A stretch of 64,000 nt of DNA from assembly GCA_964462675.1 (NCBI GenBank), contig CAYWYS010000007.1, positions 1 to 64,000 on the forward strand, in the 5' to 3' direction. The DNA is from XN24 sp964462675 (GTDB lineage: Bacteria > Pseudomonadota > Gammaproteobacteria > Steroidobacterales > XN24). Positions within the stretch are counted from its first letter, which is position 1; every line of letters begins with the position of its first letter. Of the stretch, positions 50,967-59,112 are shown piece after piece. A program made the translations under genes and the position numbers. The notes below the pieces were generated by a model that saw nothing but the letters and a program-made list of their open reading frames with translations, had not been told where the DNA came from and did not search any database.

Positions 50967-53693
50967 TCAGCGCGCCTGGCCCAGGGCGCCGCGGAACGGC
51001 GCGATGATCCAGTCCTGCATGCCATCACGCTCCATGCCCGCGATCGTGTCTTCGAGCAGCGCCGCGCCTTCCTGGTGACGGCCGTCGAGCAGCATCGCCC
51101 ATCCCCGGAGCGCAGCGACGCGTGCCGGCCACTCCTCGCCCGGGCTCCCGGCAGCGAGCTGTGCCGGATCCAGCCCATCGATCAGGGCCCCCGCCGCCCC
51201 ACTGTCGCCCACGGCGAGCAGCGCCTGCGCCAGGTAGTAGTTCATCACCTGCACGCCAGGCGTACCGGGACCCATCATTCGCTCGAACACGTCGCGCGCG
51301 GCGAGGAGCTTGGGAATGGCGTTGCCGGCATCGCCGGTCTGGACGAGGATCACGCCCTCGTTGCCGCCGGCCATCACGCACGTGAGATGCTCCACCCCCT
51401 GTGCCGCGCACGCCGTCTCGCGCACGGCCGCGATCAACGGCAAGGCCTCGGTCCAACGTCCATCTGCCGCGTAGAGGTTGCCGAGCACGCTATTGCCTTC
51501 GGCCAACTGGGTCGAGGCCGGACCGAAAACCTCCTCCAGCTCGATGACTGCCTGATTGAGCACCGGTTCAGCGTCGTCGAGACGGCCAGCATGCAGCAGC
51601 GTGGCGCCGTAGTGGAGCCTCGCCGTGGCGCGGCGCGAGGCCGAGACGCCGGCCTCGGCAAAGCGCGCGTCGTCCTGGAGCTTCTCGAGCAGCTCCACCG
51701 CCTCGTCTTGCCGGCCGATCCTGACATACCCCTGGGCGAGGTCGAGGATGAGGGCGTGCCTTGCTCGGACATTATCCGGTGCCGCGCGGTCGAGCCGCGC
51801 CAGCGCTTCTTCATAATGTGCCACAGCCGGTTCGACCTGAGCCTGCATCAGGTGCAGGCGCCCGCGTGCCCGGGCAGCGGCAAGAGCGATGGCGTCGTTT
51901 TCTGCCCGGATCTCTGCGGCGTCAGTATCGGCCGCGTCGAGGGTCTCGGCGGCTTCGGCGTAGGCCGATGCATTTACCAGCGACTCGCCGAGCCGGTAAC
52001 GCGCTTCGAGCGTGCGCGGATGGGCGGGGCCGAGCATGCGAGTGAGCAGCGCCGCCACCCGGCGACCGTGTTCTGCCGCGGTCCTGAAATCCTGCAGGCC
52101 CGTGTAGATCTCGCCCGCCGTCTCGCGGATCGAGGCCTCCATGGCTGGATCGGCCGCGAACCGGGCCTCGATACGATCGGCCGCGCGGGAGAGCGCATCG
52201 CGCAGGGTTGCGTCATAGCCGGCATCAGACTCGCGCGGATCCGCGTTGAGCATGATGTCCCGCAGGAAGGCTGCGGTCGCCTCGGCGCGCGCGGCCTGTT
52301 CCTGCGCCATGTCCTGGGCCGCGCGCGCGCGCAGGAACAGCATGCTGCTGGCCGTCACCCCGGTGAGGAGCACGAGCCCGGCGGCCATCACCCACGGACG
52401 CCGCGAGCGCGCGCGATCCAGCGCTGCCTGCGCAGCGCGCGCGCGGGACTCTGCATCCTCGACCCGAGCGCGTTCGGTCCGGCGCTCTTCGAGGTCGTGC
52501 AGGCGCTGCGCCAGCTCAGCCGCCGAGGCGATGCGTTGTGCGGGGTTGCCGGCGGTCGCCCTGGCGATGTCCTGCGCCAGGAGCTCATCGGCAATGTCGT
52601 TCTCCCAGCCGGTCGTGAGCGGCCGTCGGAGGTCGCCCGCGAGAATCTGGTACAACAGCACCCCGAGCGCGTAGACATCGCTCCTGGCTGTGGCCGCCTC
52701 GCCGGCAATAATCTCAGGGGCGATATACAGCGGGGTGCCGAGGCTCGAATCGCTCGTGGCATCGCGGGTTCGCGTCATTCCCAAGGCCGTGACGCCCAGT
52801 TCGTCGAGCCGCCACGGTTCCATCAGGCGGCCGCTGCCAAAATCGGCGAGTCGAATCCGACGGCCGCCGTCCCGCTGTTCTTCGATCAGGATGTTGGCCG
52901 GCTTCAGGTCCTTGTGCAGCACGCCGACATCGTGGGCGGCAGCTACCGCCTCGATCACCCGCAGTGCGACGTCCAGTCGTTCCCCTGGCGCCAGCGCAGC
53001 CAGCCCGTCGTCCTGGTCGGCCCACTCGAGCAGGCTGTGGCCGCCATATTCGCATTCGAGGAAGAAGGGCTCGGTCGAAAAGTTCCAGTCGATCAGCCGG
53101 ACGATATCGGCACGCTCACCGAGCGTCTCGCGCAGCACGCGCGCCAGCGTGGCCTCGCGCTTGAGCGCAGCCAGCCGTTCCCCGTCCGCGCAGAACTTGT
53201 ACACGCGGCGCTCGCCGGTCTTGTCATGGATCGCCAGCCAGACCTCGCTGCCGGCGGTGCTCGACAACTGGCGGGCGAGGAGGAAGTTGGGCCGACCTGG
53301 CACAGCCTGGTCGGCGGCCAGGTCCAGGCGGCTGACGAGACGCCGGCCGGCGGCGATGCGCTCGACCTTGCCGTCGAAGCGGTACCCAATGCGGGGCTTG
53401 GTTACGATGAACCTGGCATCGGCCTGGCCGAGCGACTTGCGGAGCTTCGCTACCGCGTTCGCGAGCACATTCTCAACGGTAATGCGGCCCTCCCAGACCG
53501 TGTCGAGCAACTCTTCCTTGGTGACGACCTCGCCAGCGTTGTGCAGCAAGATGCGCAGTACTTCGAGAGGACGGCGTTCCAGTTCGACGGCCAGGCCCGC
53601 CACGCGGAGCTCGAATCGTGACTCGTCAAACTCTGCCGCCCCGAAACGGTAGAGATAAAGCGCCTCCTGTCGCGAAGGCTCCGCATCAGTCAT
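50967..53693 (-). CDS. Winged-helix / Ser-Thr kinase / TPR fusion protein
   Basis: 908 residues. Order: OmpR/PhoB-type winged-helix DNA-binding domain (about 14-108: RRPLEVLRILLHNAGEVVTK, RIGYRFDG), protein kinase (about 135-405) with Lys166, HKDLKPAN (260-267, HKD in place of HRD), DFG (284-286) and APE (325-327), a membrane helix (434-454) and a TPR-rich periplasmic part to the end. A one-protein receptor that could sense outside, phosphorylate inside and bind DNA at the membrane. A palindrome CTAACGCGTTAG lies about 87 bases upstream of the start at 53693. Confidence 0.88.
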   Translation of the reverse strand: MTDAEPSRQEALYLYRFGAAEFDESRFELRVAGLAVELERRPLEVLRILLHNAGEVVTKEELLDTVWEGRITVENVLANAVAKLRKSLGQADARFIVTKPRIGYRFDGKVERIAAGRRLVSRLDLAADQAVPGRPNFLLARQLSSTAGSEVWLAIHDKTGERRVYKFCADGERLAALKREATLARVLRETLGERADIVRLIDWNFSTEPFFLECEYGGHSLLEWADQDDGLAALAPGERLDVALRVIEAVAAAHDVGVLHKDLKPANILIEEQRDGGRRIRLADFGSGRLMEPWRLDELGVTALGMTRTRDATSDSSLGTPLYIAPEIIAGEAATARSDVYALGVLLYQILAGDLRRPLTTGWENDIADELLAQDIARATAGNPAQRIASAAELAQRLHDLEERRTERARVEDAESRARAAQAALDRARSRRPWVMAAGLVLLTGVTASSMLFLRARAAQDMAQEQAARAEATAAFLRDIMLNADPRESDAGYDATLRDALSRAADRIEARFAADPAMEASIRETAGEIYTGLQDFRTAAEHGRRVAALLTRMLGPAHPRTLEARYRLGESLVNASAYAEAAETLDAADTDAAEIRAENDAIALAAARARGRLHLMQAQVEPAVAHYEEALARLDRAAPDNVRARHALILDLAQGYVRIGRQDEAVELLEKLQDDARFAEAGVSASRRATARLHYGATLLHAGRLDDAEPVLNQAVIELEEVFGPASTQLAEGNSVLGNLYAADGRWTEALPLIAAVRETACAAQGVEHLTCVMAGGNEGVILVQTGDAGNAIPKLLAARDVFERMMGPGTPGVQVMNYYLAQALLAVGDSGAAGALIDGLDPAQLAAGSPGEEWPARVAALRGWAMLLDGRHQEGAALLEDTIAGMERDGMQDWIIAPFRGALGQAR

Positions 53694-53778
53694 TGGACGT
53701 GTCGCTCCGGCGTCAGCCCATCGTGCACGTCTTGCGATGCTGCAAGGACGCCCCCAAGCCGCTGATTCGGCTCGGAAC

Positions 53779-53801
53779 TCTAACGCGTTAGAAATTCGTT
53801 A
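53779..53801. promoter_or_regulatory. Palindromic operator with a third half-site
   Basis: TCTAACGCGTTAGA (53779-53792) is a perfect 14-bp palindrome, followed by another CGTTAG half-site at 53797-53802 in the same orientation. It lies in the gap between the divergent winged-helix kinase gene and a small membrane-protein gene. Candidate target of the winged-helix domain encoded next door. Confidence 0.5.
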
Positions 53802-53878
53802 GCAAACCGTGACGGCTTGTATGCGCGCCTGCGCAATCCTCATCCGGCACAACGCAGCATGAGGAGAGGGAGAAGCAC

Positions 53879-54265
53879 ATGAAAATCGCAGTTATCGTCC
53901 TGGCCATCCTCGGGGCACTGGCCTCCGGCTTTCTCGGCATCAGCTGGCTCAATAGCCTGAGCGCGCTAGGCGGAATGAGCGAACTGGAGCGGGCGACGGC
54001 GCACGCCATGGCGGCCGCGCAAGGCCAGTCGCTCGACAAGATGGGCACCGCAGCAATTATCCTGGTGATCGGGGCCTTTGTCGGTCTCGTCGGCGCATTC
54101 CTCGTCATGAAGAGCAAGTATCAGCTCGCCGCGGCCTTGTTGCTTGGCGCCGGCCTCCTGCCGGTACTGTTCCAGAGCAAGGCGGTAGTTTTCACCGCGA
54201 TGCTGATCGCCGCGGGCGGGCTGGCGTTTTTGCTGCACTCCAGGCAAAAGGGGGTCCCGGCATGA
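53879..54265 (+). CDS. Small inner-membrane protein
   Basis: 128 residues with four hydrophobic segments (about 3-23, 59-79, 83-101, 104-122) and a short polar loop between the first two. No family recognised. GGAGAGGGAGA precedes the ATG at 53879. It overlaps the lipoprotein gene downstream by four bases, so both work together, probably at the envelope and possibly with the divergent kinase. Confidence 0.72.
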   Translation: MKIAVIVLAILGALASGFLGISWLNSLSALGGMSELERATAHAMAAAQGQSLDKMGTAAIILVIGAFVGLVGAFLVMKSKYQLAAALLLGAGLLPVLFQSKAVVFTAMLIAAGGLAFLLHSRQKGVPA

Positions 54266-55461
54266 ACGGACAGCGCATCGTCACCCTCGGGTTGCTCCTG
54301 CTGGTCGCTGCCTGCAGCAGCAGTGCCGAGAAGAACAAGGCCCGGTACGTCGCTGCCTGTGTCGCGGGCGGCGACGCGGAGGCGGACTGTGCCTGCCAGG
54401 GCGACACGCTGTCGGCCGAGCTCGACAAGGAGACTTTCTCCTTGCTGGCGGACTTCGCGGAGAGCATGACCGGGGCGAGCGAGGAGGGCCGGGGCCAGAT
54501 CGCCGTGGGAGCGCTGTCGAACCCCAAGCTGGTCGCGGCGCTCGACAAGACCGAGACGGCTGGAAGGACCTGCAGGCAGGCCGCCGTCCTTGCAGAGGCA
54601 AGGGCCGAAGTGGCGGCTGTCGAGGCCGCTCGGGAGCAGCGTCGCAAGCAGGCCGCGACACGCAAGTGCCCACACGCCCCCGCATTGGCGGCGCGCGACC
54701 CGAACAGGCCGGTCGACGATGTCGCCGAGCTGCGCCCGGGCATGAGCTTCGACGACGTGGAAGCCCTGCTGGAATGCCGCAACGGGATCGTCAATTTCGA
54801 CACCGCGGAGGCGTGGGCAATAAAGAGCGAGGGGGAACCGACACGCCAGCTGCTGCGTGCAGCAAACGGCGATATCTGTCCGGCCGAGGTGCGCCTGGCC
54901 GGCGGTGAGGCGTGCGAAGACGGCGGGTACGGCTTCGAACTGCTGCAGAACGTCAGCGAGCAATTCATCATCGCCTTCACCGGGCTTCCGCAGGCGGAAC
55001 GCGCGGGAATCATCTGGCGACGGACGGTCTTCCCGGCAGACGGGTACCCGACCGTGTCGTCACTGCAGGAGGCGCTCACCGCGAAGTACGGCCAGCCGCA
55101 TATGGCGGCCAACCAGGAGGGCTACTACAGCCTTGGCCACCGGCCTGGCTCGGTTACGTACAGCTGGGTGTACGACCCGCAGCAACAACCGATCCCGGGT
55201 GCTGACGGCGCGCGCAGGTCACGTTGCGTCAACGGCCCGCGTCCCGCGTTTCAGCGACAGATGGGCTGGAATGGCGCCTGTGGTCTCACGGTGCGTGCCG
55301 AGATCATGTCTGCTCCCGGCAACACGCTCCTCGCCAGCGAGCTCAATGTCGTGGTCATGGAGCAGAAGCGCTTCGATGACGCCGTGAAGCAGTTCAAAGA
55401 GGATCTCAGGGCCGCCGTCGAAGCACAGCACCGGGGCAAAGGCGGATCGCCTGATCTATGA
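54262..55461 (+). CDS. Lipoprotein of unknown function
   Basis: 399 residues. Lipobox VAAC (Cys18), a cysteine-containing N-terminal domain (CVAGGDAEADCACQGDTLS) typical of small periplasmic helical domains, a coiled Ala/Arg linker, and a C-terminal domain with ELRPGMSFDDVEALLECRNG, a motif shared with SmpA/BamE-like proteins. Translationally coupled to the preceding membrane protein. Confidence 0.75.
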   Translation: MNGQRIVTLGLLLLVAACSSSAEKNKARYVAACVAGGDAEADCACQGDTLSAELDKETFSLLADFAESMTGASEEGRGQIAVGALSNPKLVAALDKTETAGRTCRQAAVLAEARAEVAAVEAAREQRRKQAATRKCPHAPALAARDPNRPVDDVAELRPGMSFDDVEALLECRNGIVNFDTAEAWAIKSEGEPTRQLLRAANGDICPAEVRLAGGEACEDGGYGFELLQNVSEQFIIAFTGLPQAERAGIIWRRTVFPADGYPTVSSLQEALTAKYGQPHMAANQEGYYSLGHRPGSVTYSWVYDPQQQPIPGADGARRSRCVNGPRPAFQRQMGWNGACGLTVRAEIMSAPGNTLLASELNVVVMEQKRFDDAVKQFKEDLRAAVEAQHRGKGGSPDL

Positions 55462-55697
55462 GTGCGAGGAGCAGGCGGAACTCGCCCGCACTCCGCCTGC
55501 TCCACTCCAAACCGTTTCACGGTCACGCGAACTCGGTGCAGATGCGCCAGCCGCGCCCCTTGTTGGACTTCGAGAGCGGGGCGCTGCATTGTCCGCCATT
55601 CACACTGATGACGATGGTCGCCAACTTCGCAGGCCGCCAGGGCTACGAATTTACAGTGGCTGAACTGCGTGCCGTCGTCGGCCTCAAAGCTTGAGCC
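55462..55697. other. Gap with uncertain coding remnant
   Basis: A 78-codon frame (55458-55694, plus strand) ends VANFAGRQGYEFTVAELRAV, a faint likeness to the Nif11 leader fold, but the front is not gene-like and no ribosome site is visible. Treated as a remnant. Confidence 0.3.
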
Positions 55698-55975
55698 ATG
55701 GCCGCCGAGGGACACACCGAAGCGCATTGGGCCGGCTGGCGCAAGGTTGGCAGCCGAAGTTGCCAAAGCACGCCCAGCGTCTATTGGGTGAGGAAGAGGC
55801 AGCACGCGAGGCCCCCCAGGACGCCTGGCTGGAGATCCTGCGCGGTTTGCCTGGCCTGCGCGAGGCACGCGCCTTTGCCGCATGGGCTCATCGAATTGTC
55901 TCCCGCCGCTGTGCCGGCAGCATCCGTCAACGCCAGGGCCGACGCCAGCGGGATGTTGCCGAGACTTTCGATGGC
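55698..55975 (+). pseudogene. ECF sigma-factor fragment
   Basis: Starts MAAEGHTEAHWAGWRK; a frame change near 55758 leads to WQPKLPKHAQRLLGEEEAAR and EAPQDAWLEILRGLPGLREA, then FAAWAHRIVSRRC, the region-2 pattern of extracytoplasmic-function sigma factors. Region 4 is absent and the sequence gives way to a rhodanese fragment on the other strand near 55980. Confidence 0.7.
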
Positions 55976-55981
55976 GTGGCT

Positions 55982-56086
55982 GATCACCGGCACGCCATCG
56001 GCCTGCAGCGCGCGCAGCCGATCGGCATCGATCTCGGTGACGGCCGCTCGGGCCTGGGCAACCAACTGTTGGGCGGTGAGAGACAT
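55982..56086 (-). pseudogene. Rhodanese-domain N-terminal fragment
   Basis: From the ATG at 56086 the minus strand reads MSLTAQQLVAQARAAVTEID and continues through RALQADGVPVI, the opening of a rhodanese-like sulfurtransferase. The expected continuation (DVREP and the active-site loop) is missing; the frame instead runs into the antisense of the sigma-factor fragment. Confidence 0.6.
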
Positions 56087-56283
56087 GGCGACAACTCCGA
56101 AGTGCAAAGCGATGCGTTGCAGCATGCACGATATCTAAATTAAATACCCCAAATGTAGAAGGCTCCGGGAAGGGCTCAGGAACGGGCGTCCTCGGCATCG
56201 GGATTGGAGAATCGGGAGTCGGAGATCCTGTCAGCGTGCTGTTTTTCAATGGCCCGACGGTCGACACTGACACTGGGAAAGCG

Positions 56284-56320
56284 AGAAAACGCCGCACGCG
56301 AACAAGGCCCGTGCGGCGTT
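56284..56320 (-). terminator. Terminator of the Gly/Arg-rich exported protein gene
   Basis: On the minus strand the 11-bp stem AACGCCGCACG / CGTGCGGCGTT (56310-56320 and 56288-56298) is followed by TTCTC. It lies about 35 bases after the stop codon. Confidence 0.75.
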
Positions 56321-56354
56321 GGTGGCCGTATGCCGATCAATGATCAAGTATGGG

Positions 56355-56747
56355 TCAGCGACCGCCGCGGCCGCCGCCCTGGCCCTGACGCGACTGATAG
56401 CCGCCGCCGTAACCGCTGCCGTCGCGCTTGCGATCCGCCGAGCGATCCCGGTCGCCGGTGCCGTCGCGTTTTTGTGTCTGAGTTCCCTGGCCGTTGCTGT
56501 CAGCGTTGCGCGGCCCAAGCCCGGCTTGCGCGCGCTCTTCCGGTGTCATGTTCTGGGCGCGGGTCTGCATCTCGGTGCGAAAACGCGCCTGATCCTCGGC
56601 GCTCATGTTGCGCTCTTCACTGCGCATCTGGATCAATTGTTCATTGCTCAGCGCGCTGTAGTCGGTGGCATCCTGGGCGGCGGCATTGCCGGCAAATGCG
56701 AAGGCACTGAGCAGTGCGGTGGCGATCATTGTCTGTTTGATGTTCAT
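56355..56747 (-). CDS. Exported protein with Gly/Arg-rich tail
   Basis: 130 residues from the ATG at 56747 behind CGGAGT. Signal peptide ending GNAAAQ, a charged helical region (SALSNEQLIQMRSEERNMSA, then MTPEERAQAGLGP) and a disordered Arg/Gly/Asp tail (DRDRSADRKRDGSGYGGGYQ). No family name recognised. A periplasmic, possibly nucleic-acid- or membrane-binding protein. Confidence 0.72.
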   Translation of the reverse strand: MNIKQTMIATALLSAFAFAGNAAAQDATDYSALSNEQLIQMRSEERNMSAEDQARFRTEMQTRAQNMTPEERAQAGLGPRNADSNGQGTQTQKRDGTGDRDRSADRKRDGSGYGGGYQSRQGQGGGRGGR

Positions 56748-56870
56748 GTCGATACTCCGGTGCGTTTGTGGGGTGGACGCCGCCGTGGCGTCGAATGACA
56801 TATTCCGCGACAACTGATATTCACCGATTTCTGCTGCGCTACAACCTGCTGCAGGATGTTTCGACATGTG

Positions 56871-57593
56871 TCAGTGCCGACCATCGCGGTCCGGAAGCGT
56901 GATGACCACTTCCTTGGTGACGCCCGATTCGCCCGGGAAGCTGGTGAACATGGCCTGCACCAGGTACGGCATGATTTCGAGTAGGTGCCGATCGCGCCCG
57001 ACGGAAACCACCTCGCCTTCGAACAACACCTCACGGCCGGCGTCTCCGCTGCGGACGATCACCATTTTCCGAGTGCGGGTGTACATGGTCTCGGTGTAGG
57101 TGTCGCGGTAACCGAACGGATAATGGCCATACAGCGAACCGCGATACCAGTAGCCGGTGTAGAACGGGCTGCTGCGCCCGTAGAAGCCATAAAAGACAGT
57201 GGGCCGCGAGCGCACGACCTGTTCACCATGCGAGACGCCATAATCCACTTCGACGGTCAGCTCGGCAGTGGCGCCCGCGCTTGCCGGACGGTAACCAAAG
57301 TTGGTCAATTCACGATGGACGAGTCCGGCATGCTGCTCGAACTCGAGGCTGCTTGCCTGTTTGCTGTCGCCGGCTGGAACCACCACGAACGTAGCGGTCT
57401 GTGGCACCTCATTGAGCCGATGAAAGCGGGCAACGTCGGATCGGAAGGTGCTGGCACAGGCGGCGAGCGTCAGGCAGACAAGGACAATGATCGCCTTCCC
57501 CGGATGTCCGATCAACGAGCCGCGCAGGATGCTGTTTCCGGCATCGTTGCGGGACGACAAAGCGGCGTTGTGGCTTGCCTTGAGTGTCTTCAT
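56871..57593 (-). CDS. DUF4136-type lipoprotein
   Basis: 240 residues from the ATG at 57593 (GAGG 8 bases upstream). An unusually long basic leader precedes the signal segment IIVLVCLTLAAC, lipobox Cys46, so a later start is possible though none has a better ribosome site. The mature part begins FRSDVARFHRLNEVPQTATF and has the aromatic-rich YGFYGRSSPFYTGYWYRGS region of DUF4136 proteins. Its promoter region carries a TTGTTACA-type site. Confidence 0.75.
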   Translation of the reverse strand: MKTLKASHNAALSSRNDAGNSILRGSLIGHPGKAIIVLVCLTLAACASTFRSDVARFHRLNEVPQTATFVVVPAGDSKQASSLEFEQHAGLVHRELTNFGYRPASAGATAELTVEVDYGVSHGEQVVRSRPTVFYGFYGRSSPFYTGYWYRGSLYGHYPFGYRDTYTETMYTRTRKMVIVRSGDAGREVLFEGEVVSVGRDRHLLEIMPYLVQAMFTSFPGESGVTKEVVITLPDRDGRH

Positions 57594-57687
57594 TGTGGGT
57601 ATCCTCAGGTCGGTGGCGCACGCTGAAACATGCTCGCCTGGATCAATGAGCCGACCCGTTGCGATGGTGTTTCCCCGGTGTTTCAAC

Positions 57688-57702
57688 GTGTAACAAGATC
57701 GC
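57688..57702 (-). promoter_or_regulatory. TTGTTACA-type site before the DUF4136 lipoprotein gene
   Basis: Minus strand GCGATCTTGTTACAC, containing ATCTTGTTACAC, 95 bases before the start codon at 57593. Same 12-mer as at 13513 and 58323. Confidence 0.5.
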
Positions 57703-57807
57703 TTCCTCCAGTGCATCGGCGCGCTTGCGCACTCGAACTGTGTGCGCGCTGTCCGTCGAGCGCGAAACCCCTGATCGACTCAGGAGTTTCTTCATGTGCG
57801 ATTCACC

Positions 57808-58222
57808 TCAGAAGCTCCGGCGCGGGCCTATGAAAAATTGCTCGTCGCCATCGATGAACTTGACTTCCGAAACCAGGCCCCAGCGTGCCAATCCCGTGCC
57901 GGCGGGGCACTTCAGTTGCATGCCCAGCTTGCTGTAGACCTCGTTGTCGATATCGCCGCCGTCCTCGTAGCCGACGAGCACCAGGCCTTCAAGGCGACTG
58001 CCGATGGCGGCCCGCGTACCGGCCTCGGCGAACCATGCCTCGTTGCTGCGTTGCAGTTCAGGCGTTGAGTGCGAGTGAGCCCTTGAGGCCTCAACCATCG
58101 GCATCGATGTCGGAGTTCAGTCGTGAGTAGCCGCCTTCCAGGTAGGTGTAGATGATCTCCTGGGATTGGGCGGCTAACGGCAGCAGAGCTGTCAGGGTCA
58201 GGGCGAGAAGTTGGCGTTTCAT
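57808..58222 (-). pseudogene. Outer-membrane beta-barrel protein, nonsense-mutated and internally deleted
   Basis: From the ATG at 58222: signal peptide MKRQLLALTLTALLPLAAQS, then EIIYTYLEGGYSRLNSDIDA, then a stop TGA at 58091-58093 where related proteins have Trp (DADGW), so one base turned TGG into TGA. The barrel middle is lost and the frame changes near 58045; the rest reads WFAEAGTRAAIGSRLEGLVL, DGGDIDNEVYSKLGMQLK and ends FIDGDEQFFIGPRRSF. Collinear with a barrel protein of about 190 residues common in Xanthomonadales-like genomes. Confidence 0.8.
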
Positions 58223-58322
58223 GTTTGCGGTTATCCATGATTGAGGGGGGGTGGCAACGCCGTGTTGCCGGGAGTAATCGTCGGGTTTGGCGGTTTCGAA
58301 CCGATTTCATCCGTACCCCAAG

Positions 58323-58337
58323 GTGTAACAAGATGTT
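58323..58337 (-). promoter_or_regulatory. RstA-box-like site upstream of the response regulator gene
   Basis: Minus strand AACATCTTGTTACAC matches the RstA consensus TACATNTNGTTACA at all fixed positions but the first. It lies 56 bases before the regulator start at 58393 and about 100 bases before the divergent barrel pseudogene, so it could serve autoregulation. Confidence 0.55.
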
Positions 58338-58392
58338 GCGCCGTGCCGCGTTCGCTTGCGAAACATGACGATCTGCGCGCAGAGTTGATGCC

Positions 58393-59112
58393 ATGGAGCG
58401 CAACAACGAACACATTCTCATCGTCGATGACGATCCCGATCTGAGTCGGCGGCTGGCGCGCTATCTCGAAGAACAGGGCTATTCGGTCGCGCTTGCCGGT
58501 GATGGCGAGCAGATGCTCGAGCAGATCGCGCTGCGCAAACCCGAGTTGCTGCTGCTCGATCTGATGCTGCCTGGCGATGACGGCTTGACGTTGGCGCGGC
58601 GTCTGCGTACGGATCAACCGATGCCGATCATCATGCTGTCGGCGCGGGGCGAGGACGTGGATCGCATCGTCGGGCTGGAAGTGGGGGCCGACGATTACCT
58701 GGCCAAGCCATTCAACCCGCGCGAGCTCGTGGCGCGGATTCGTGCGGTACTCAGGCGCCGCAGTGTTGCGCCAGCCACTCCACCGCAGGCTCGCCAGACC
58801 TATGCGTTCGGGCCGTTCCGGCTCGACCCGATCAGCCACCGCTTTACCCGAGATGGTGTGGACGTCGTGCTGACATCGGCCGAGTTCAGCCTGCTGCGGC
58901 TGTTCAACGAAAACCCCAACCAGGTGCTCAGTCGCGATCGCCTGATCGATTTGCTGAAGGGTTACGACCGCTCCCCGTTCGATCGCTCCATCGATGTGCG
59001 CGTCACTCGTCTGCGCCGAAAAGTTGAAGCCGATCCTGGCCAGCCGCAGTTCATCCGCACCATCTGGGGCGAGGGCTACCTGTTCGCGCCCGATGGCGAT
59101 CGGCGGCCGTGA
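58393..59112 (+). CDS. OmpR-family response regulator (RstA-like)
   Basis: 239 residues. Receiver domain with VDDDPD, phospho-acceptor Asp56 (LLLLDLMLPGDDG) and Lys105 (LAKPFNPREL), then an OmpR winged-helix domain (SAEFSLLRLFNENPNQVLSR, DRSIDVRVTRLRRKVE, GYLFAP). The DNA-recognition part and the GYLFAP ending resemble RstA. Overlaps the sensor kinase gene by 4 bases. A near-consensus RstA-type site lies just upstream. Confidence 0.93.
   Translation: MERNNEHILIVDDDPDLSRRLARYLEEQGYSVALAGDGEQMLEQIALRKPELLLLDLMLPGDDGLTLARRLRTDQPMPIIMLSARGEDVDRIVGLEVGADDYLAKPFNPRELVARIRAVLRRRSVAPATPPQARQTYAFGPFRLDPISHRFTRDGVDVVLTSAEFSLLRLFNENPNQVLSRDRLIDLLKGYDRSPFDRSIDVRVTRLRRKVEADPGQPQFIRTIWGEGYLFAPDGDRRP

Noticed and set aside
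51075..53621. Plus-strand frame of about 850 codons opposite the winged-helix kinase gene
   Set aside because: Antisense shadow; no domain content, while the minus strand has complete kinase motifs.
55575..55694. Nif11-type RiPP precursor
   Set aside because: Only the last 20 residues (GYEFTVAELRAV) faintly resemble the leader; no maturation enzyme nearby and no ribosome site.
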